Shown here: piece after piece, positions 43,598-50,420 of the stretch | Layout: each line of letters starts with the position of its first letter | Position numbering within the stretch: position 1 is the first letter of the stretch | DNA from: Alkalibacter sp964582705 | GTDB taxonomy: Bacteria; Bacillota; Clostridia; Eubacteriales; Alkalibacteraceae | DNA: 58,345 nt | Reading direction: 5' to 3' | Assembly: GCA_964582705.1 (NCBI GenBank) | Contig: CAZOTE010000003.1 | Span: 1-58,345 of the forward strand | Notes under the pieces: model-generated | What the model saw: the letters and a program-made list of their open reading frames with translations, nothing else | What the model was told of the DNA's origin: nothing | Database searches by the model: none | Translations under genes and position numbers: made by a program

Positions 43598-44962
43598 TCA
43601 CATATTAAAAACTACTTCAAAAACGCTGCCTACTCCCAAGCTGCTATTCACAGATATCGACGCATTGTGATATTCCAGTATCTTTTTAGCTATTGACAAG
43701 CCCAATCCGTTTCCTTCAACTATATTTCTGCTCTTGTCATCCCGGTAGAGCCTCTCAAAAATATATGGTACGTCTTCTTCAGATATTCCTACCCCCGTAT
43801 CCTTAACTACAACTGCAGGTTTGCCATCTTTAGTCGTTAGCAAAACCTCCACGCATCCGCCGTCTACGTTGTATTTTATAGCATTTGAAATAAGATTTAT
43901 AAAAACCTGCTTCAACTTGCTCTTGTCTGCCGATACACATATATTTTGCTCATGATCCCATATAAACTTCAATGCTACGTTTTCGGATTTTGCGGTTATT
44001 TCGAATCTCATGCAGACCTCTTTTAAAAGCTCCTGCAAATTGATTTCCTCAAAAACAAATTCAGTATTTTGATCTTCCAAGTCATTTAATGCATTTAAAT
44101 TTTCCAATAGCTTTCCAAATCGTATTACTTCATCGTTTATCATATTTAAGCTTTCGTCGTTTATAGGAATAATTCCGTCTATCATGGCTTCCACATTATT
44201 TTGCAGTATATTCAGTGGGTTCCTAATCTCGTGAGATATGTCGGATATCAACCTTTTTCTCAAATCATCCTGCTTTTCAAGCTTTTGTGCCAAAGTATTC
44301 ACGCTATTTCTCAGCATTTCGATTTCCACTATTCGGCTTTTGGATGACGAGACGCCACCGTATTCTCCCCTTGATAGGGCTATTGATTGATTAGCCGCCT
44401 TCTTTACAGGTTCTGAAAAATGCTTTGAAATATAGAGCCCCAACATAAATGTGGCGAACATTGTTATTCCTCCGCCTACAAAGATGCTGTTGTTGACCGC
44501 ATTTTTAAACTCTATGTCCGAACCTGTCAAAAGCAGTGCCGAGTACTGCCCTATCTCTACAAAGCCTACTACCCCTCCATTATGCTCTAGATTGTAGCTT
44601 TGAGTGGTATACACGCCGCTTTCCTCTATCGGCATAGTGCCAAGGTGCAATCTGTTTCTTAAATCATATGGATCCATGCCCCATATGATATTTTTATTTT
44701 CATCATACAGAGTCAGGCAGTAGTTGCCCATGTATGCCTCATGCAATGTGCTCAATCCAGAATTCTCGTTCCATTCACCTTCAATAGCATATTCTGCTTC
44801 CAGACTATTTATAATCTGATGGCGTCTTTCCTCTTGGATGTTCTCTACATATTTATCAAACTTGTTGCCGACAGTGTAATTCACAAAAATCCCTACTAGA
44901 AGAACCGATATGAATGAGCATACAAAAAACATTATTCCCAAACTTTTTCTAAATGTCTGCAT
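43598..44962 (-). CDS. sensor histidine kinase
   Basis: 454 aa. TM1 at about 8-30, an extracellular sensor of about 130 residues, TM2 at about 160-180, HAMP, then HisKA with phospho-acceptor H244 in SDISHEIRNPLN. The ATPase has N-box NLISNAIKYN, G1 DTGVGI and G2 GNGLGLSIA. It overlaps the response regulator gene by 14 nt. The sensor shows no metal-binding cluster, so the signal is unknown. Neighbours suggest envelope or metal stress. Confidence 0.95.
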   Translation of the reverse strand: MQTFRKSLGIMFFVCSFISVLLVGIFVNYTVGNKFDKYVENIQEERRHQIINSLEAEYAIEGEWNENSGLSTLHEAYMGNYCLTLYDENKNIIWGMDPYDLRNRLHLGTMPIEESGVYTTQSYNLEHNGGVVGFVEIGQYSALLLTGSDIEFKNAVNNSIFVGGGITMFATFMLGLYISKHFSEPVKKAANQSIALSRGEYGGVSSSKSRIVEIEMLRNSVNTLAQKLEKQDDLRKRLISDISHEIRNPLNILQNNVEAMIDGIIPINDESLNMINDEVIRFGKLLENLNALNDLEDQNTEFVFEEINLQELLKEVCMRFEITAKSENVALKFIWDHEQNICVSADKSKLKQVFINLISNAIKYNVDGGCVEVLLTTKDGKPAVVVKDTGVGISEEDVPYIFERLYRDDKSRNIVEGNGLGLSIAKKILEYHNASISVNSSLGVGSVFEVVFNM

Positions 44963-45638
44963 CTTTGATTCCTCCGAATTTGTACCCTGCTTTGACTACA
45001 GTCAATATATATTTCGGATTTTTTGTGTCCTTCTCGATTTTTTTTCTTATGTTTTTAATATGAACGTCCACGGTTCTGTCACATCCGTCAAAATCCATGC
45101 CAAAAACACAGTCTATAAGTCTTTCTCTAGATAAAACCCTGCCCTTATTAGAGACTAGAGCATTCAATATCCCATATTCATTGCTCGTTAGATAGACCTC
45201 CATTTTGTTAACTGTTATCCGTCTTCTCTCGTGATCGATTTTTAAGTACTCATCTTCAAAGAGAGTTTCTTCCCTATTTGGAAATCTTCTGAACAATGCA
45301 TTGATCCGTGCGCACAGCTCTCTAGGACTAAAGGGCTTCACCAAATATTCATCTGCCCCCATATCAAGTCCTTCTATCCTGTCGCTCACAGTGCCTTTTG
45401 CAGTGAGCATGAAAATAAACACTTCCGATATTTCCCTTAGGTTTTTGCATACTTCTTCCCCGGATAAATCAGGAAGCATCAAGTCCAATATGACCAGATC
45501 GTATTTTTCGTTTTTGAATAATTCAAGCCCAGCTTCTCCGCTATCTGCCGCTGCCACCTGGTAGCCTTCCCTTTCTAAGTATGCCTTGATTACTTTTCTT
45601 ACGGCCGCCTCATCTTCGATTATTAGAATTTTCTTCAA
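44949..45638 (-). CDS. OmpR/PhoB-family response regulator
   Basis: 229 aa from TTG 45638 with GGAGG 7 nt upstream; the open frame to 45665 would start before that site. Receiver domain with acidic pocket E8/D9, phospho-acceptor D52 (VILDLMLPD) and Lys in VKPFSPREL. C-terminal winged helix with the NEYGILNALVSNKGRVLSRE helix and DRTVDVHIKNIRKKI. It pairs with the overlapping kinase gene and is divergent from a LiaF-like gene. Confidence 0.96.
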   Translation of the reverse strand: MKKILIIEDEAAVRKVIKAYLEREGYQVAAADSGEAGLELFKNEKYDLVILDLMLPDLSGEEVCKNLREISEVFIFMLTAKGTVSDRIEGLDMGADEYLVKPFSPRELCARINALFRRFPNREETLFEDEYLKIDHERRRITVNKMEVYLTSNEYGILNALVSNKGRVLSRERLIDCVFGMDFDGCDRTVDVHIKNIRKKIEKDTKNPKYILTVVKAGYKFGGIKDADI

Positions 45639-45670
45639 CCAAATTCCTCCAAACAACAATATCATTATTA

Positions 45671-45676
45671 ATTATA
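45671..45676 (-). promoter_or_regulatory. -10 box of the two-component operon
   Basis: Minus strand TATAAT, no convincing -35, about 32 bp from the TTG start. Confidence 0.45.
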
Positions 45677-45713
45677 TCATCTTTATAGGGTATTTTGTTG
45701 GTTATCATTTTTT

Positions 45714-45743
45714 TTTACACTTTGTTAGCATTTGTTGTATAAT
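45714..45743 (+). promoter_or_regulatory. promoter of the LiaF-like gene
   Basis: TTTACA (45714-45719), 18-nt spacer, TATAAT (45738-45743), 20 bp before the GTG start. Back to back with the two-component promoter. Confidence 0.65.
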
Positions 45744-45763
45744 GAATTCGAGGAGGTGTGATC

Positions 45764-46474
45764 GTGAAGCGTATCGGTGGTAATTTTTTATTTGGAATTT
45801 TAATACTTCTATTTGGATTGGCATTGCTGATTAATAATTTAGGTATTATGGACATCAGCATCGGCAACATCATCTCAACTTGGTGGCCTCTATTTGTGAT
45901 AGCCGGAGGGTTAAGCCTTCTTCTTAATCACGGCAGCAAGGGAGAGGTTCTCTCAGGCATATTCATATTATTCCTCGGAGCAGCTTTTCTGCTCGGAAAC
46001 CTTGAGGTTTGGAATATCAACTTATCTTTTGTATTTAAACTCTTTTGGCCTACCATGTTGATTCTTATTGGAGTTTCGTTCTTGACCGGAAAAAGGGGCA
46101 GCGGGAAATCTAATTATGCGATCATGGGCGGTGTGGAAAGAAATAAGGAAGCTTGGACTCTAGATGAAACGGGTTTTGTTGCTTTCATGGGGGGAATCGA
46201 ACTAAATTTTAAATATGCTGAAATCCCGGAAGGAGAAACCATAATAGATTTGACAGCCATCATGGGCGGCATTGAAATCAGGGTCCCAAAAGACATTGAT
46301 GTAGAATGCAAAGGTTCCGTCATACTTGGAGGCTTGGAGCTTTTAAGCAGATCTACAGGCGGTTTGATTGCAAGCACCAGCTCCTCACAAAGGGGAACGG
46401 GTGATTCAAATAAAAAACTCACCTTTTACTGTCGTGCAATTATGGGAGGCATCGAAATCAAGTCGATAGATTGA
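45764..46474 (+). CDS. LiaF-like membrane protein (cell-wall-active antibiotic response family)
   Basis: 236 aa from GTG 45764, with AGGAGG 7 nt upstream; the GTG at 45758 is too close to the site. About four hydrophobic segments in the first 110 residues (DUF5668-like, with repeated FGLALLINNLG and GAAFLLGNLE units). A soluble C-terminal domain follows with the repeated GGIE pattern (MGGVERN, MGGIELN, MGGIEIR, LGGLELL, MGGIEIK) typical of LiaF beta-solenoid domains. In Bacillus LiaF restrains the LiaRS system; here the adjacent regulator is OmpR-type, so partnership is only suggested by the divergent arrangement. Confidence 0.85.
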   Translation: MKRIGGNFLFGILILLFGLALLINNLGIMDISIGNIISTWWPLFVIAGGLSLLLNHGSKGEVLSGIFILFLGAAFLLGNLEVWNINLSFVFKLFWPTMLILIGVSFLTGKRGSGKSNYAIMGGVERNKEAWTLDETGFVAFMGGIELNFKYAEIPEGETIIDLTAIMGGIEIRVPKDIDVECKGSVILGGLELLSRSTGGLIASTSSSQRGTGDSNKKLTFYCRAIMGGIEIKSID

Positions 46475-46475
46475 T

Positions 46476-46504
46476 AAAAGCTTCGGATATTCTCCGAAGC
46501 TTTT
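46476..46504. terminator. bidirectional terminator between the LiaF-like and encapsulin genes
   Basis: 12-bp perfect stem AAAAGCTTCGGA/TCCGAAGCTTTT (46476-46487 with 46493-46504) between convergent genes. Confidence 0.85.
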
Positions 46505-46519
46505 ATTCATATCATATTC

Positions 46520-47311
46520 TTATAATTTGTAGCTTACAATAATTTTTTCATCTAACGCTCTGAAGGTGAAGCTTTCGGTTATGAATAGCCTTATATTTTC
46601 GTCATCGTGAGATTCATATCCGATTGAAAAATCCTGTCCGATAGTAAGTTCAAAATTCTCATTATCGTAAGGAATCAAGAACGCTCCTTCAACAACAGTG
46701 CTAAGAAGTATCTTTCCGTCGATTAACGACTCGATTCTCTTGATCAAAGGATATCCCTGAACATCCTTGTTCAGCCTTCTGTAGGCTTCTTCTCCAACAA
46801 TCAATGCAAATGATCCTTCCTCAAAGTTTTCTTTGAGCATTATCAGTCCTTCGGATATCGCCTCCATAATCGAAGAGCCGTCATCTCCAAAAGAAACAAC
46901 ATCATTTGAAGCAGCTTTTTCTAAGCCTTCTATGCCCCCGTGTTCAAAGCCCTTGTATACGGCATTCTCTTCAAATTCAGCGATCTTCTTGACAGCATCC
47001 TCTAGATTTCCCAAATCAATATCCTTGGCTCCTCTTGTGATGTTGTCAAGCTCCCATCTGCTCAAGTTGAAGCTAACTCTGGCTTCCACCAGAGGCTTGA
47101 CTTTATATATGCCTGTCTTGACGTCATCCTCCCCTTTGTTGATTACTAATCGACCTTCGGACAAAGTTGTGAAGTCCCAACCCTTTGGTCCGTTTACTTT
47201 AACTGCCTTTCTTGCAGTCAGGCGGCTCTTAAGCACTTCTTCTGCCCTTGCATCTATTTCATCCCACGCCGACTGTGCGAGCGGCGCCATGCTTCTTTTC
47301 AACATATCCAT
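46520..47311 (-). CDS. family 1 encapsulin shell protein
   Basis: Self-assembling HK97-fold protein that forms an icosahedral nanocompartment around cargo enzymes. 263 aa, the length of T=1 encapsulins. N-terminal LKRSMAPLAQSAWDEID, the FTTLSEGRLV turn, VSFNLSRWELDNITRGAKDIDL and the C-terminal FRALDEKIIVSYKL are clear family markers. It lies 16 nt behind the gene for its ferritin-like cargo, with an AAGGAAGGGG site. Known relatives store iron or shield oxidative chemistry in the cytosol. Confidence 0.96.
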   Translation of the reverse strand: MDMLKRSMAPLAQSAWDEIDARAEEVLKSRLTARKAVKVNGPKGWDFTTLSEGRLVINKGEDDVKTGIYKVKPLVEARVSFNLSRWELDNITRGAKDIDLGNLEDAVKKIAEFEENAVYKGFEHGGIEGLEKAASNDVVSFGDDGSSIMEAISEGLIMLKENFEEGSFALIVGEEAYRRLNKDVQGYPLIKRIESLIDGKILLSTVVEGAFLIPYDNENFELTIGQDFSIGYESHDDENIRLFITESFTFRALDEKIIVSYKL

Positions 47312-47327
47312 ATCTTATACCCCTTCC

Positions 47328-47672
47328 TTATTTTAAGTCTCCAATATTAATGCCTGAAGATTTTTTGACTTCTCCAGACTCTTGATTCTCCTCGGCTTCC
47401 AACACAGAGCCTTCTGCAAAAAGATATGTTTTTAGCTCTTCGTCCCATTTATCCATATTTCTTCTCAGCCACTCAATGGTCATGCAGGCATGCTCAATTT
47501 CTTCATCTCGGTTATGTGCCATTATTCCTTTTAATTCAGGGTCATTTGTCCCTTGAACTCTTTGATTGTACCAATCGACGGCCTCTAGCTCTTCTTTCAG
47601 GCTGTTGATTGCCCGGGAAATATCCCTGGTCTTGTCATCTAGAGTCTCAAATGGTTCATGATACTGTGACAT
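47328..47672 (-). CDS. encapsulated ferritin-like cargo protein (EncFtn)
   Basis: 114 aa from ATG 47672 (AGGAGG 7 nt upstream). Ferroxidase that oxidises Fe(II) inside the encapsulin shell. The di-iron ligands and entry residues match the Rhodospirillum rubrum EncFtn pattern with a constant offset of 4: E27, E28, E30, W34, Y35, E58 and H61. Half-ferritin two-helix layout. The C-terminal SSGINIGDLK resembles the encapsulin-targeting peptide. First gene of the EncFtn-encapsulin operon. Confidence 0.95.
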   Translation of the reverse strand: MSQYHEPFETLDDKTRDISRAINSLKEELEAVDWYNQRVQGTNDPELKGIMAHNRDEEIEHACMTIEWLRRNMDKWDEELKTYLFAEGSVLEAEENQESGEVKKSSGINIGDLK

Positions 47673-47714
47673 ATTCATTCCTCCTAACAGTAGCTTCTTT
47701 TAGTATCACTAACT

Positions 47715-47744
47715 ATTCTACCCATTCATTTATTAAATAATCAA
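47715..47744 (-). promoter_or_regulatory. EncFtn-encapsulin promoter
   Basis: Minus strand TTGATT (47739-47744), 18-nt spacer, TAGAAT (47715-47720). No Fur or PerR box was recognised by eye. Confidence 0.55.
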
Positions 47745-47789
47745 CTATGCGCCAAATTTTATGGCTCAAACTATTATTATGCTCTGCAT

Positions 47790-47822
47790 AAAAAAAGGCT
47801 CAGACTTTAAATTCATCCGAGC
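47790..47822 (-). terminator. intrinsic terminator after the PAP2 gene
   Basis: Minus strand GCTCGGA/TCTGAGC stem (47798-47822, one G-T) followed by seven T. Confidence 0.7.
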
Positions 47823-47851
47823 ACTTGCCTTTTTAAAACTTATTTAATCCG

Positions 47852-48397
47852 TTAAGTGATCCACTGCCCCTGCATATTTATCTTTACCAACTGATTCGCG
47901 ATAATTCCAGAAGCCACCCCGAGAAGGGCTCCCAATAAAATATCTGAAGGGTAGTGCACGAAAAAGTACATGCGCGAAAACCCCATGAGAACCGCCGATG
48001 ACCAAATTAATAGGCGCTGATTCTTAAACCTGTTGGCCAAAACTATTGCGGCTGCAAATGACGACGATGTGTGTCCGGATGGCAGTGAATAGCCTGATGC
48101 ATGCACCATGTTAAGCTCAAAGTAGGAATGGACTTGGAATGGCCTCGACCTTCCAATCAAAGGCTTTAAACCAAACTCTCCTACCAACGTTATCAGAATC
48201 AATGAGAAAAAAAGGGTTATGCCAGTTTTTCTATACTTTGGAATGGCTATTAAAATCATGGATATCGCTATCCAAATAAAGCCCTTGTTTCCAAGTGTAG
48301 TTATAAAGTAAAAAAAATAATCCCATAAGGTGCTGAAATCAACACTGTCAATCCACATTAAAAAACGCAGATCCATGCTTCTTATTACATCTATCAT
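47852..48397 (-). CDS. PAP2 family lipid phosphatase
   Basis: 181 aa with about five membrane helices. Three phosphatase motifs: KPLIGRSRP, LPSGHTSSSF and SRMYFFVHYPSD (Arg-x6-His-x3-Asp). Probably an undecaprenyl pyrophosphate or phosphatidic acid phosphatase at the outer face of the membrane. It lies 38 nt behind the small acidic protein gene. Confidence 0.93.
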   Translation of the reverse strand: MIDVIRSMDLRFLMWIDSVDFSTLWDYFFYFITTLGNKGFIWIAISMILIAIPKYRKTGITLFFSLILITLVGEFGLKPLIGRSRPFQVHSYFELNMVHASGYSLPSGHTSSSFAAAIVLANRFKNQRLLIWSSAVLMGFSRMYFFVHYPSDILLGALLGVASGIIANQLVKINMQGQWIT

Positions 48398-48435
48398 TAG
48401 TTAAATCCTCCATAAATTTATATATTCACAAAAGC

Positions 48436-48600
48436 CTAAGGTTCATAATGATCTTCCTCATAGTCGTATTCCGGCTTCTTTTTTGTTGACTTATTGGTAA
48501 AACAATCATATCTGGACTGTTTCTTGTTCATTTTATTCAATACGTCATATTCGTCTTCTTCGTAATCAAACTGTCTATTAAAAAAATTACCGCTTGCCAT
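48436..48600 (-). CDS. small acidic Tyr-rich protein of unknown function
   Basis: Not recognised. 54 aa from ATG 48600, with AAGGA 9 nt upstream (the frame extends 6 codons without a better site). Two Asp/Glu/Tyr clusters (DYEEDEYD and DYEEDHYEP) flank a basic Lys/Ser middle with one Cys. Probably soluble and disordered. A TATAAT (minus strand, 48729-48734) and a GGAGG follow upstream, so a longer leader is likely. Confidence 0.55.
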   Translation of the reverse strand: MASGNFFNRQFDYEEDEYDVLNKMNKKQSRYDCFTNKSTKKKPEYDYEEDHYEP

Positions 48601-48765
48601 TTTCTTAATTCCTTTCAAATCTAGTCATTTCTTTAAATCATATCATTCCAGCGATACAGAATTCCCCTATTATGCTTATCTTTGATTCGTCGCCTGCTCT
48701 TACCATATCAAATATCTTTTCCTCCAATATTATAGCATGTTTCTAGTTTATATTACAGTCACATC

Positions 48766-48794
48766 TTGACATTTGCTTTAAAAAGTGTTACGAT
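48766..48794 (+). promoter_or_regulatory. cold-shock gene promoter with long leader
   Basis: TTGACA (48766-48771), 17-nt spacer, TACGAT (48789-48794). The predicted leader of about 140 nt to the start at 48941 is the length seen for cold-regulated csp mRNAs. The rest of the 340-bp gap (48601-48765) holds only AT-rich sequence and the promoter of the small acidic gene. Confidence 0.7.
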
Positions 48795-48940
48795 GAACGA
48801 GTACTTAAATTGAACTTAATAGTATTAACATCAATTTTCATTAATTGGCGCTCGTAATTTTTACAGTGTACCCTGATTAAAGAATTGTTTGTTATCTGTT
48901 TTGCAAAGATTTAGGAATTAATAATTAGGAGGTACACGAT

Positions 48941-49141
48941 ATGAGCGGTACAGTAAAATGGTTTAATTCAGACAAAGGATTTGGTTTTATTACAGGAGAT
49001 GACGGAAACGACGTTTTCGCACACTATTCTCAAATCCAATCAGACGGATTCAAAACTTTGGAGGAAGGTCAAAAAGTTACTTTTGACATCGTTCAAGGTC
49101 CTAAAGGTCCTCAAGCAGAAAATATTGTAGTTGTAAAATAA
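48941..49141 (+). CDS. cold-shock protein
   Basis: 66-aa single-stranded nucleic-acid chaperone with a cold-shock OB fold. RNP1 KGFGFIT and RNP2 VFAHYSQI are intact. TAGGAGG site 9 nt before the ATG. Single gene with a long leader and its own terminator. Confidence 0.97.
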   Translation: MSGTVKWFNSDKGFGFITGDDGNDVFAHYSQIQSDGFKTLEEGQKVTFDIVQGPKGPQAENIVVVK

Positions 49142-49157
49142 TTAACTAGTATATTTT

Positions 49158-49186
49158 AGCCTTATGATCATTCATAAGGCTTTTTT
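49158..49186 (+). terminator. intrinsic terminator after the cold-shock gene
   Basis: 10-bp perfect stem AGCCTTATGA/TCATAAGGCT (49158-49167 with 49172-49181) followed by a T-run. Confidence 0.92.
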
Positions 49187-49212
49187 ATTTTTTGGCATGG
49201 TATGTAACGCGC

Positions 49213-49244
49213 AATTTAAGGCGGGGTGAACCCCGCCTTAAATT
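49213..49244. repeat. strong GC-rich hairpin without T-run after the Ldh2 gene
   Basis: 14-bp perfect stem (49213-49226 with 49231-49244; core AAGGCGGGG) with a TGAA loop, 9 bp past the Ldh2 stop. No U-tract on either side, so it is an RNA-stabilising or site-specific element rather than a classical terminator. Confidence 0.6.
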
Positions 49245-49252
49245 GGCGTTAT

Positions 49253-50362
49253 TTAGTCCTCAAACGGGAACTTATGGTCAAGTCCCAAAACATCTCTCAC
49301 CTCTATAAGCTCCTTTTGGACGTCTTCTCCTATCGGAACGCCCTTATCTTTTCTTTCCAGCCATGATAGGTATTCTTTTTCTCCAGCAGTGTAAATCCTT
49401 TCTTCTCCAGGAGCCACTTGGGATGCTCTAAGTTCTCTTAAAATATCTCCCGCAGTCTTTTTAAAGCTTTCTGCACCTAAAAACGCTTCAGTATCTATCG
49501 CTATAAAAAAGTGGCCCAAGTGATATGGCACTTTTTCCCCGTGGGAACCGAGGCCAGTTAGCATCTTCATGTAGCTTCCAGCCTGAAGTGCTGCAGATAA
49601 TATCTCTACCACCGCAGCATATCCATACCCCTTGTATCCTCCGAGCTCCTCGCCTATTCCTCCCAATGGCGCCAGAGCCGCGTCTTCTGTTACCAGGTCT
49701 TTCAGTATCTGTTCGCTGTCAGTCATAGCAGAACCATCTCTTCCTATAACCATCCCTGCCGGGGTTTCCTTTCCGATTCTCGCATAGTACTCTATCTTTC
49801 CCCTTTGGGTTATGCTCGTTGCACAGTCAAGAACGAATGGAAAAGGTTCATCGGTGGGAAGCCCAAATGTCAGGGGGTTGGTGCCCATCATATTTTCCAC
49901 ACCAAACGTAGGTGCAATCGACGGTCTGGCATTTGTCCCGGTTATGCCGATCATACCTTCTTTTGTGGCCATTGTGCTGTAGTAACCCGCTATTCCGTAA
50001 TGAGTGGAATTTCGAACAGCTACCATTCCCATTCCGTATTTCTTAGCTTTTTTTATTGCCATTTCCATCGCCTTATAACCGATTACCATTCCCATTCCGT
50101 CATGGCCATCGACTACAGCAGTAGTAGGTGTTTCCTTAAGTATTTCAAATTTGGTCACGGGGTTTTGTATGCCTGCATTAATCCGGTCGACATATATTGG
50201 CTTAAATCTGTTGCACCCATGGCTTTCAATTCCTCTTTTATCGCTTTCCATCAATACATCTGAACAAATCATAGCTTCATCTTTGGGAACCCCGAGTTTT
50301 TCAAATGCGCAGGTCATAAAATCTCCAATCAGCTCCCAGCTGACATATGGTCTTGTTTCCAC
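49253..50362 (-). CDS. Ldh2-family malate/lactate/ureidoglycolate dehydrogenase
   Basis: NAD(P)-dependent 2-hydroxyacid dehydrogenase of the YlbC/Ldh2 fold. 369 aa. Family features: TAVVDGHDGMGMVIGYKAMEMAI, the RNSTHYGIAGYYS region with the catalytic His, TGTNARPSIAP and the PLGGIGEELGGYKGYG loop. The exact substrate (malate, lactate, ureidoglycolate or a sugar-derived acid) cannot be told. It is divergent from nothing and follows the LonB gene on the same strand after 58 bp. Confidence 0.9.
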   Translation of the reverse strand: METRPYVSWELIGDFMTCAFEKLGVPKDEAMICSDVLMESDKRGIESHGCNRFKPIYVDRINAGIQNPVTKFEILKETPTTAVVDGHDGMGMVIGYKAMEMAIKKAKKYGMGMVAVRNSTHYGIAGYYSTMATKEGMIGITGTNARPSIAPTFGVENMMGTNPLTFGLPTDEPFPFVLDCATSITQRGKIEYYARIGKETPAGMVIGRDGSAMTDSEQILKDLVTEDAALAPLGGIGEELGGYKGYGYAAVVEILSAALQAGSYMKMLTGLGSHGEKVPYHLGHFFIAIDTEAFLGAESFKKTAGDILRELRASQVAPGEERIYTAGEKEYLSWLERKDKGVPIGEDVQKELIEVRDVLGLDHKFPFED

Positions 50363-50420
50363 ATAATCACTCCTTAATTTGTTAAAGTCATTCTATTTTA
50401 CCACAAAAGCATCAAAGCGT

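Noticed and set aside
47679..47760. SigB-like promoter (GTT...GGGTA) for the encapsulin operon
   Set aside because: A GGGTAG overlaps the -10, but the GTTGAT half is at 16 nt and the sigma-A reading (TTGATT-N18-TAGAAT) is as good.
48638..48706. 22-codon ORF ahead of the small acidic protein gene
   Set aside because: The ribosome site is 13 nt from the ATG and there is no similarity to anything; more likely part of the untranslated leader.
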